Assembly (NCBI GenBank): GCA_963205115.1
Contig: CAUJHV010000014.1
Span: 248,001-312,000 of the forward strand
Length of the DNA: 64,000 nucleotides
Direction: 5' to 3'
Origin: Pseudomonadota bacterium
Lineage (GTDB): Bacteria; Pseudomonadota; Gammaproteobacteria; Burkholderiales; Burkholderiaceae_C
In this document: piece by piece, positions 44,687 through 52,169 of the stretch
How the letters are laid out: the number at the start of each line of letters is the position of its first letter
Numbering within the stretch: position 1 is the stretch's first letter
Position numbers and translations under genes: made by a program
Notes under the pieces: generated by a model
Told to the model about the DNA's origin: nothing
The model's database searches: none
Seen by the model: the letters and a program-made list of their open reading frames with translations, nothing else

Positions 44687-45175
44687 ATGTACACGCGCCT
44701 GTGCGCCGCGCTGTCCAAGCTGAGCCTGGTGCTCGCCGTGATCGGCCTGATCGCGGTGATCCTGTGCGTGCAGTGGCAGGTCTTCGGGCGCTACGTCATG
44801 AACGACACACCCACCTGGGCCGAGGCGCTGGCCATGCTGCTGGTGCTGTTCGTCACGGCCTTCGGCCTGGCCGTGGGCGTGCGCGACGCAGGCCACATCG
44901 GCCTGGAATCGATGGTCGCGCTGCTGCCGGACGTCTGGCGCCACCGCATCGAGATCCTGATCCACGGCCTGGTCGGCCTGTTCGGCGCGCTGATGGCCTG
45001 GGGCGGCTGGCAATGGGCCAGCGCCAAGTGGACGGAGAAGAAGCCCATGCTGCCGGTGCCTGACGGCATCGACTATGTGCCGCTGGTGATCGCCGGCATC
45101 CTCATCGTGCTGTTCTCGATCGAACACGTGATCGCCCTGTTCCAGGGCAAGGTCGTGGAGCCCTCATGGAACTGA
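44687..45175 (+). CDS. TRAP transporter small permease (DctQ family)
   Basis: A 162-residue inner-membrane protein with four hydrophobic helices and the DctQ landmarks QVFGRYVMNDTPTWAEALAMLLVLFV and GIDYVPLVIAGILIVLFSIEH. The frame allows a start at 44642, but the extra 15 residues are not family-like; ATG 44687 with GAGG 9 nt upstream is preferred. It overlaps the dctM-type gene by 10 bp. Confidence 0.92.
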   Translation: MYTRLCAALSKLSLVLAVIGLIAVILCVQWQVFGRYVMNDTPTWAEALAMLLVLFVTAFGLAVGVRDAGHIGLESMVALLPDVWRHRIEILIHGLVGLFGALMAWGGWQWASAKWTEKKPMLPVPDGIDYVPLVIAGILIVLFSIEHVIALFQGKVVEPSWN

Positions 45176-46455
45176 CGGTTCTCGGAATCAGCTTCACGGT
45201 GCTGCTGCTGCTGGGCGTGCCGGTGGCCTTTGCCATCGGCCTGTCGTCGGTGGCCACCATCCTGGCCGCGGGGCTGCCGATGGCCGTCGTCTTCCAGAAG
45301 ATGGTCGGCGGCATGCAGGTCTTCAGTTTCCTGGCGATCCCGTTTTTTGTCTTCGCCGGCGAGCTGATGCTGCACGGCGGCATCGCCGAGCGCATCGTGC
45401 GATTCGCCAACAGCCTGGTGGGCCACGTACGCGGCGGCCTGGGCATGAGCAATGTGCTGGGCTGCACCTTGTTCGGTGGCATCGTGGGCTCGCCGGTGGC
45501 CGACGTGTCGGCCATGGGCAGCGTGATGATCCCGCTGATGAAGAAAGAAGGTTACGACGCCGACTACGCGGTGAACGTGACCACGCACGCCTCCCTGGTC
45601 GGCGCGCTGATGCCGACCTCGCACAACCTGATCCTGTTCACGCTGGCGACCTCGGGCCTGGCCTCGGTCAGCGCGCTGGGGCTGATCCTGGCCGGTGTGG
45701 TGCCGGCCCTGCTGCTGACGATGTGCAACCTGCTGGCGGCGTGGTGGGTGGCCAAGAAGCGCGGCTATCCGACCCACGGCGCCTTTCCTGGCTGGGCCGC
45801 GGTGGCCTTGGCCTTCGCCGCGGCCGCACCCGGCCTGCTGGTGGTGCTGATCATCCTGGTGGGCATCCTGTCGGGCGCCTTCACCGCCACGGAGTCGGCG
45901 TCGATCGCCGTGGCCTGGGCGCTGCTGATCACCGTCTTCGTCTACCGGTCGCTGTCCTGGGACCACTTCATCAAGGCCTGCGCCAAGGCCTGCAAGACCA
46001 CCGGCGTGGTGCTGCTGCTGATCGGCATCTCGGCGGCTTTCGGCTACTTCCTGGCGCTGTACGAGGTGCCGCAGAAGACCGGCGAGCTGATGAAGTCCAT
46101 CTCCGACACGCCCTGGGTCATCTTCCTGATGATCAACGTGTTGCTGTTCGTGCTGGGCACCTTCCTGGACATGGCGCCCACCATCCTGATCTGCACGCCC
46201 ATCTTCATGCCCATCGCGATGCAGTTCGGCATGGACCCGCTGCAGTTCGGCGTGGTGATGCTGATCAATTGCGCACTGGGCCTGAATACGCCGCCGGTGG
46301 GCACGGTGCAGTTTGTGGGCTGCGCCATCGGCGAGATATCGGTGGGCCAGGTGATGCGCACGATCTGGCCCTTCTACGGCGCGCTGGGCCTGTGCCTGGT
46401 GCTGGTGACCTACGTGCCGGCGTTTTCGACCTGGCTGCCCGGCCTGATGAAATGA
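45166..46455 (+). CDS. TRAP transporter large permease (DctM family)
   Basis: A 429-residue inner-membrane protein with about a dozen hydrophobic segments. GVPVAFAIGLSSVATIL, VLGCTLFGGIVGSPVADVSAMGSVMIPLM, and LGTFLDMAPTILICTPIFMPIAMQFGMDPLQFGVVMLINCALGLNTPPVG (in parts) are diagnostic of DctM, the sodium-coupled translocating subunit. It is coupled to dctQ by overlap. Confidence 0.94.
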   Translation: MELTVLGISFTVLLLLGVPVAFAIGLSSVATILAAGLPMAVVFQKMVGGMQVFSFLAIPFFVFAGELMLHGGIAERIVRFANSLVGHVRGGLGMSNVLGCTLFGGIVGSPVADVSAMGSVMIPLMKKEGYDADYAVNVTTHASLVGALMPTSHNLILFTLATSGLASVSALGLILAGVVPALLLTMCNLLAAWWVAKKRGYPTHGAFPGWAAVALAFAAAAPGLLVVLIILVGILSGAFTATESASIAVAWALLITVFVYRSLSWDHFIKACAKACKTTGVVLLLIGISAAFGYFLALYEVPQKTGELMKSISDTPWVIFLMINVLLFVLGTFLDMAPTILICTPIFMPIAMQFGMDPLQFGVVMLINCALGLNTPPVGTVQFVGCAIGEISVGQVMRTIWPFYGALGLCLVLVTYVPAFSTWLPGLMK

Positions 46456-46506
46456 GGCCACCGCCGCGGGCATCGCTCGCGGCGCTTGAAGAGGATTCGC
46501 GCTGAC

Positions 46507-47472
46507 ATGACCGTCGACTTCCAACCGAACGCCCGCCTGCCCGACCCGCGCATCGAGATCCTCGACGACCGGGGCCTCGCGCTGCGGCTGCTGTCGGGCA
46601 CCGTCGAGCGCCTGGCCACCGGTTTCTACTGGGCCGAAGGCCCGCAGTGGTTCGGCGACGGGCGCTACCTGCTGTTCAGCGACATCCCGAACGACCGCAT
46701 CCTGCGCTGGGACGATTGCTCCGGCGCGCTGAGCGAATTCCGCAAACCCTCCAACCACGCCAACGGCCTGGCACGTGATCGGCAGGGCCGGCTGCTGGCC
46801 TGCGAGCACGGCACGCGCCGCGTCACACGCACGGAACACGACGGGCGCATCACGGTGCTGGCCAGCCACTTCGATGGCAAACGCCTGAATTCACCGAACG
46901 ACATCGTCTGCCGCAGCGACGGCAGCATCTGGTTCACCGACCCGCCATTCGGCATCTCCGGCTGGTGGGAAGGCGAACCCGCCATGCCCGAACTGCCGCA
47001 CGGCGTCTACCGCATCGACCCCGATACCGGCGCATTGGCGATGGTGCTGGACGACCTGCAGGGCTCCAACGGCCTGGCCTTCTCGCCGGACGAGCAGCAG
47101 TTGTATGTCGTCGAAAGCCGCCACCAGCCGCACCGCCGCATCTGGGCCTACGACGTGGACGGCGCGACGCTGAAGAACAAGCGCCTGTATGTCGACGCCG
47201 CCGGACCCGGCGCCTACGACGGCATCGCGGTGGACGAACAAGGCAACGTCTGGTGCGGCTTCGGCAGCAACGGCGCCGCCGGCGCCGACCTCGAGGCCCT
47301 GGACGGCGTACGCGTCTATGACCGCGAGGGCCGCGCGCTGGCGCACATCCATCTGCCCGAGCGATGCGCCAATGTGTGCTTCGGCGGCGCGCGGCACAAC
47401 CGGCTGTTCATGGCGGCGAGCCACTCGCTGTATGCGGTGTATGTGAACGTGCGCGGGGCGGTGCGGAACTGA
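46507..47472 (+). CDS. SMP-30/gluconolactonase family lactonase
   Basis: A 321-residue six-bladed beta-propeller hydrolase: FYWAEGPQWFGDGRYLLFSDIPNDRI (metal-binding Glu), KRLNSPNDIVCRSDGSIWFTDPPFGI (Asn/Asp ligands), GSNGLAFSPDEQQLYVVES and AGPGAYDGIAVDEQGNVWCG. In this operon it probably opens the aldarolactone produced by uronate dehydrogenase. No signal peptide is present, so it is cytoplasmic. The ATG at 46507 has GAGGA about 10 nt upstream; a TTG seven codons earlier is possible. It is the last recognisable gene of the uronate operon. Confidence 0.88.
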   Translation: MTVDFQPNARLPDPRIEILDDRGLALRLLSGTVERLATGFYWAEGPQWFGDGRYLLFSDIPNDRILRWDDCSGALSEFRKPSNHANGLARDRQGRLLACEHGTRRVTRTEHDGRITVLASHFDGKRLNSPNDIVCRSDGSIWFTDPPFGISGWWEGEPAMPELPHGVYRIDPDTGALAMVLDDLQGSNGLAFSPDEQQLYVVESRHQPHRRIWAYDVDGATLKNKRLYVDAAGPGAYDGIAVDEQGNVWCGFGSNGAAGADLEALDGVRVYDREGRALAHIHLPERCANVCFGGARHNRLFMAASHSLYAVYVNVRGAVRN

Positions 47473-47845
47473 GCGTTTCGGAGAGCCGGTTCCACAAGAT
47501 CGGCTGCCGGGCACCGCTCGCTTGTGGGGCCGGCGATCGACCCTCAGCGGTCGAACGACTCGCTCCGAAGCTGCCCGACGGCTTGGCCTGTTCCTTCACA
47601 TCGAATCGCCCCGAAGCTGCCGTTCGCGGCCACCGGCGGTCGGCCACAAGCCGGCGTTCGGTCCCGCTGGACGTGTACCCAGTCAAGGCAGGCTGCGGCC
47701 ACTCAGGCGCGGCGCTTGAGCGGCGGCTTTGGCCGGGAGCAGTCTTGCGCGGATCGGTCCCTCCCATTCCCACCAAACTGCTCCCTGAGAATCCTGTATC
47801 CGGCGGCCTAGCAGGCCTCGGATGCCGACAGAACAGGGAGAGCTC
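47473..47845. other. 373-bp gap without a recognisable gene (edge of accessory region)
   Basis: No open frame here resembles a known protein. Base composition and codon-like periodicity shift here from the very GC-rich chromosomal style to the milder style of the next gene. No tRNA, direct repeat or integrase remnant is visible that would define an attachment site. It must contain the promoter of the RelA/SpoT-domain gene. Confidence 0.5.
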
Positions 47846-50800
47846 ATGGACTTTGCTGAGTACGAGCGCACAGCCTTCGATGCCTACAAGGATTTCGCCG
47901 AAGCCGTGGCAGCGCTACTGAAGGAGGCCCTCGTCGCCGAAGGCAGGTACCGGCTGCAGGAGGTCCGGTGGAGAGCGAAAGAGGTGGATTCGCTGCGCAA
48001 GAAGCTGCACGACCGAGGCCTGGAAGCGTCCACCACCGTCGAGAGCGAGATCAAGGACCTAGCGGGCTGCCGGGTCATCTTCTATACGAACACGGACGTC
48101 TCACGGCTGCTCAGTTCTGGCCTGGTCCACGAGACTTTCGAGGTGGTTGACTACAAGTTCCACCACCCCAAGCGCAACGATGAAGACGGCGAGCTGTACA
48201 CGTCGAACCACTTTGTGGTGAAGCTCAACGCGGACAGGCTCGCGCAGCCCGGATTCGGCAAGTTCGCTGGCATGCGCTGCGAAATTCAGGTGCAGACCAT
48301 CCTCAACCACGCTTGGTCGGAGATGGCCCACGACACTGTCTACAAGGCGCCTGAGTTGGACGCCCTGGGTAGACGGACCCTGGACGAAATCAAGGTGCGC
48401 ATGCGCAGGATCGCCCAGGAATACCTGGTGCCGGCCGGCTATGAGTTCCAGAAAGTCGCGGCCGACTACGAGCGCCTGATCGAAGGCAAGGCCCTCGCGG
48501 ACGAGAGGCCGCTGGACGCCATCGTGGCGGCTCCCGATAACAACGAGCGCTTCGAGGCCCTCCTTCGCTTCAAGGATCAGGTGCTGCCGCTTTATGACCA
48601 CCCGGAAGAGTCCTATCCAGTGATCGTGGATCGGCTTATCGCCGCCGCAAGAACAGCCCGAACCACGGCTCCGGTGGCCATTGAAACCCCATACGGCAAC
48701 TACGCCGGCAAGACTTTCGAGCAGGTGCTTACCCCCATCGGCGAGATCCTCTCGTACTACCGGTACATGGATTCGGCGACGACCTTTGCTGCAGTGCTGA
48801 CGCTTGATGAACTAGTGGAGGAGCCAGAGGCCGTAAAGGGCGTGATCAAGGTGGGCGAGGTGCTGACCAAGTTCAACTTCCACCTCGCCGACCATGGTCT
48901 GGGTGTCCAAGTGGTCCTGCTCGACGCGATGGATGCGCTGGGGCCAGAAGGCTGGGATGCCCACCGTCGGCTTTTGACGCCCATGCTCGGCAACATGCTC
49001 AGCCTCGAAGTGAGCGGCACGACACACCACTCAGCCAGGGTGGAGTTCAAGCGCGGCACCCTACCAGCGTCGGCGGACCTCAAGGCCATCCGCGGACGTG
49101 CGATCCACCTTCTGCAGGCGATCTTCGCGCGGGCTGACAGCGACGCCCAGCGGCTCGCAGCGCTGCGGGCTATGCGGACGGCGGCGCGGGCGCCGATGCA
49201 GGGCGGCTACAGCGATGCGACCCAGGAACTGATCATGCGCAGTGCCGCCGAAGTCATCGAGTTCCACGCGCAGTTCCTTCCAGACCTCAGCCTGGAGTTG
49301 AGGCAAGACTGCGAGGCTTGGGTCAACCGGCTCTACCTCACCTATATGGAGCTGTCGGAGGCCATGCGGGCACAGCCGCGGCTCGTCGAAGCTCAGGCCC
49401 CGCTGATCGCGGCGGGTCTGCGGTTCAGGGACGCCGTCAACGCCGATCCCGAGTATGTGATTTTCAAGACCTTGGTAGGGTACGACTCGGTCTTCCCGCC
49501 TGCTTGGACTGACAGGAACTTTCGCTACACGGAGGTCGAGGCCTACCGGCAGACCATGTTTCCTGGCCTGATCGATTCGGTGACCGACGCCACCACAGAG
49601 GCCTGGTTTCGCCGGCTGGATCTCTTCGCTAGGGCCGATGGCACGGATGGCGCGACGTTCTCTGCCTTCGGCAGGTTCCTGGGCCAACTGGCAGAAACCA
49701 AACCCGAATTCGTGCTGGGCTACCTGCCGCGCCTCGACGGGCCCCTCGCGACCTTCTTGCCAGTGTTGTTGAACGGACTGCTTCAGACCGCCCTGCGGCC
49801 GCAGACGCTCGCGGTGATGGACCAGTGGATCGTCGACGGGCAAAACCTGGCTCAGCTCGCCTGGCAGCAACGAACGGCCAACCCGTTCGATGTAGGGCTG
49901 CTTTGCAGGATCCTGCAGCGCGCCATTGAGATCAACGACCTGGCCACCGTCACCAATGCATTGATCGCCTCGGCTGATCAGTTCGATGCGCACCCGGGTA
50001 CGCTGATCTCCGAGGTGTTCATGCCGGCCATCGTCTTCCTAGAAGCTTCTGGCAAGTACGACTGGTTGCGCTGGCCGTGGACCTCATGGCTCTCGAAGGG
50101 CATCGTCGAAGGGCTAGACGAGGCCAGCGCCGAGCGGCTGCTAAAGGCGCTGGTGCATTGCCCGGCGCTGGAGCACAACTGCGAATACATGGTGGCCTCG
50201 GTCGCCAAGGCCTTCCCGGTCAAGGTGCTGCGCTTCATCGGCGAACGCATCCAACTGGGCAAGAGCGAGGCGGCGCCGGCGGACTATGAGGCAGTCCCTT
50301 TCGACCCTCACATGCTCAGAGAGGCGCTGAAGGCGCAGCTCGCTGCGTCGCCCGACGTTGTGCTGAAAGAAGCGCAGGGCTGGTTCCAAACCGACCACCT
50401 GCGTTTCCCTTACGGCGGTGCCAGAACGGTGGTGTCGATCTTCCCGGCCGTGGACGGAGACATGGCCGCCTGCCTGATGCAGATTGCGACCGATGGCGAC
50501 CCGGGCCAGCTTGCTTTCCTGGTGGCACTGCTGGAGTCCTACAACGGCCAGCGGTTCCTGTATCCCATCTTGCGCGCCCTCGTCGCCCGGCTGGAGCCGG
50601 GCGACGCCTTGCTCAGCGGCTTGGCGCGGGTCTTGGATCAATCAGGTGTTGTGAGCGGCGAGTTCGGCTACGCCGAGCTCAATATCGAGAGGAGAGGCTG
50701 GATCCAGCCTTGGATTGAAGACGACAACGAAAAGGTCCGTGCGTATGGACAGAAGCGCGTACGTGAGCTCGACGCGACCATCGCCTCGGAGACGCGCAGG

Positions 50801-50869
50801 GCAGAAATCAACGTCGCCATGCGGCGCATGGCCTACAACGAAGACGTCCGTGGCAAGGATAGTGAGTAG
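47846..50869 (+). CDS. RelA/SpoT-type nucleotide pyrophosphokinase domain fused to a large helical C-terminal region
   Basis: A 1007-residue protein with no signal peptide. Residues about 30-170 form a (p)ppGpp-synthetase domain with all key positions: R43/K45/S49/K52-53 (RWRAKEVDSLRKK), D71-x-x-G-x-R76 (DLAGCRVIFY), Y118/S120/H122 (LYTSNHFVV), E146-I-Q148 (CEIQVQT), and HAWSEMAHDTVYK (155-167). There is no HD hydrolase and no TGS/ACT. Residues about 200-1007 are predicted mostly helical, Leu/Ala-rich and HEAT-like in texture, without a motif I recognise. It is far longer than small alarmone synthetases (about 200-250 aa) and arranged unlike RelA/Rel. GGGAGAG lies 5 nt before the ATG. Codon use is less GC-biased than the genes to the left, and an IS scar follows, so it is probably acquired. 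A stress- or phage-triggered toxic nucleotide synthetase is one hypothesis. Confidence 0.85.
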   Translation: MDFAEYERTAFDAYKDFAEAVAALLKEALVAEGRYRLQEVRWRAKEVDSLRKKLHDRGLEASTTVESEIKDLAGCRVIFYTNTDVSRLLSSGLVHETFEVVDYKFHHPKRNDEDGELYTSNHFVVKLNADRLAQPGFGKFAGMRCEIQVQTILNHAWSEMAHDTVYKAPELDALGRRTLDEIKVRMRRIAQEYLVPAGYEFQKVAADYERLIEGKALADERPLDAIVAAPDNNERFEALLRFKDQVLPLYDHPEESYPVIVDRLIAAARTARTTAPVAIETPYGNYAGKTFEQVLTPIGEILSYYRYMDSATTFAAVLTLDELVEEPEAVKGVIKVGEVLTKFNFHLADHGLGVQVVLLDAMDALGPEGWDAHRRLLTPMLGNMLSLEVSGTTHHSARVEFKRGTLPASADLKAIRGRAIHLLQAIFARADSDAQRLAALRAMRTAARAPMQGGYSDATQELIMRSAAEVIEFHAQFLPDLSLELRQDCEAWVNRLYLTYMELSEAMRAQPRLVEAQAPLIAAGLRFRDAVNADPEYVIFKTLVGYDSVFPPAWTDRNFRYTEVEAYRQTMFPGLIDSVTDATTEAWFRRLDLFARADGTDGATFSAFGRFLGQLAETKPEFVLGYLPRLDGPLATFLPVLLNGLLQTALRPQTLAVMDQWIVDGQNLAQLAWQQRTANPFDVGLLCRILQRAIEINDLATVTNALIASADQFDAHPGTLISEVFMPAIVFLEASGKYDWLRWPWTSWLSKGIVEGLDEASAERLLKALVHCPALEHNCEYMVASVAKAFPVKVLRFIGERIQLGKSEAAPADYEAVPFDPHMLREALKAQLAASPDVVLKEAQGWFQTDHLRFPYGGARTVVSIFPAVDGDMAACLMQIATDGDPGQLAFLVALLESYNGQRFLYPILRALVARLEPGDALLSGLARVLDQSGVVSGEFGYAELNIERRGWIQPWIEDDNEKVRAYGQKRVRELDATIASETRRAEINVAMRRMAYNEDVRGKDSE

Positions 50870-50898
50870 GCAGGTGGTCGCGGACGCCGAAGTAGGCA

Positions 50899-51057
50899 AT
50901 GGAGGACATCAAGCTGCACAGCATGCGCCTCGACGACCACATGAAAGGCATGGCCAGTGTCAACCTGGCCGACCAACAGGCGGTGGCGGACGGCCCCGGC
51001 GTCGACGTCGACGCTAATGCACAGCCGCAGCGTCCGACTGAACCGGACGCTAGCTGA
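50899..51057 (+). CDS. Possible 52-residue ORF of unknown function
   Basis: The frame begins MEDIKLHSMRLDDHMKGMAS and ends in a Pro/Asp-rich tail. It starts 29 bp after the RelA/SpoT-domain gene; a GGAGG precedes internal codons but not the first ATG. It has no recognised family. It could be the remnant of a longer gene cut by the rearrangement that left the transposase scar downstream. The rest of 50870-51336 shows nothing I can name. Confidence 0.25.
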   Translation: MEDIKLHSMRLDDHMKGMASVNLADQQAVADGPGVDVDANAQPQRPTEPDAS

Positions 51058-51336
51058 CCGACCGAGCCTGCCGCCCCTCACCAGCGGACGCCTGAGTCAG
51101 AAAGTTGCCTCAGATTGACAGTGGTTATTGCTGAACGCACTACCAAGGCCAGATGACGGCTTCAGGTCATCAACCGTGAACTCGACTTCATGCCGAGGAC
51201 GACGGCAATCGCTGCGGACCGGCTGCACCCGGTCGAACGGCGACCGGCAGCTCAGGGGCGACCAGCGACAGCACGGTGAGCGATCTCACCGCCGCAGAGC
51301 TGACCCCCAAGTTGAGGCGCCGGACAGCCGCGCGTC

Positions 51337-51521
51337 GTCAAGGGCACGTTCGATGCCATCCTCGGGTGCGGCCTCCTGGCGCTGGGCTTCCTGAGCTTGC
51401 GCCGCGGCGAATGCGGCCACGACAAGCTGGTGGCGTTGTTTGCAAGCGGCGCGGCGGGTTCTGTCCGTCCTGCGGCGCACGGCGGATGTCGCTGCGGGCA
51501 ACGCACCTCGTGGACCGCGTC
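51337..51521 (+). pseudogene. IS91-family transposase fragment, frameshifted
   Basis: Two adjacent frames together encode the N-terminal zinc-binding region of an IS91/IS801-type transposase. The first reads ILGCGLLALGFLSLRRGECG then HDKLVAL. After a shift near 51435 the second reads VCKRRGGFCPSCGARRMSLR then ATHLVDRV. Both match the contiguous family pattern LRCGfLehGFLrlrC-x-CGHDKLVAFSCKRRGFCPSC. The catalytic tyrosine region and element ends are missing. It is therefore a dead remnant. Confidence 0.75.
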
Positions 51522-51529
51522 AGTCCCAG

Positions 51530-51823
51530 CTTGACCTGGATGCGCTGCAGGTGGTTGATCAGCGCGACGATGCGACCGCGCACGAACCACTCGGGGTTGT
51601 TGGCCACCGTCGGGTCGCCGGACAAGCGCGCCGCCGCGCGGTAGGTGTCACCCCAGACCGGCATATCACGCGAGCCGTGGGCGAACGAACCGAGCGGCAC
51701 CTGCGTGCGGCCGTCGATCATTTCCCAGACCAGCTGCACCGGCAGTGCGCCGCCGTTGCGCTGGGCCAAGGTGGTCAGGTCCGATGGCTTCTTCGATTGC
51801 CAAATCATCATGTACGCCTCCAT
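51530..51823 (-). pseudogene. Cytochrome c-family protein fragment without its haem-binding part
   Basis: The 98 codons read SKKPSDLTTLAQRNGGALPV, then VWEMIDGRTQVPLGSFAHGS, then RDMPVWGDTYR, and end with EWFVRGRIVALINHLQRIQVK. This is the conserved C-terminal half of a family of single-haem c-type cytochromes, but the CxxCH half that should precede PSDLTTLA is gone and replaced by unrelated sequence. The 3' end stops exactly where the oppositely oriented transposase fragment ends (8-bp gap), so the normal stop is also lost. A truncated, non-functional relic that marks a recombination junction. Confidence 0.65.
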
Positions 51824-52169
51824 TGGCGAGTGAACCGGGCCGCCCCGCGGTGGTACGGCCCGTTGCCGCGGCGACCTGTCCCTATTGAGATGGGACCCGT
51901 CGTGCGCATGGAGCCAACGCAACGCGCGCGAAAGGGCCGCAAGATCGAAGGCTTTGTGAAGCCTCTGCGGCTGGTGGGCTGAATCCGTTGCAGGCGGCGG
52001 CTTCATGCGCGCCGCGGTTGGGTAGCGGACCAAGGGTTATGCCTGATGGCTTGGACCCTGTGCCAAAGGCTCTGGCTGCCCCACACTACGGCGGCGCGAC
52101 AGCTGGCCGCAACCGCGTGGCGTCGCGCGGGTCGTTCTACCCCCCAAGGCTGAGGTCAATCCGCCCGCC
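51824..52169. other. 346-bp gap upstream of the large-protein operon
   Basis: No recognisable gene. A short open stretch near 51915-51981 (RKGRKIEGFVKPLRLVG) may be relic coding sequence. The promoter of the large-protein operon should lie here. I see no clear -35/-10 or operator. A weak TGAGG lies about 13 nt before the next start codon. Confidence 0.4.

Noticed and set aside
47846-50869. Housekeeping RelA or SpoT
   Set aside because: No HD hydrolase, TGS or ACT domain, and the order and length of domains do not fit the long RSH enzymes.
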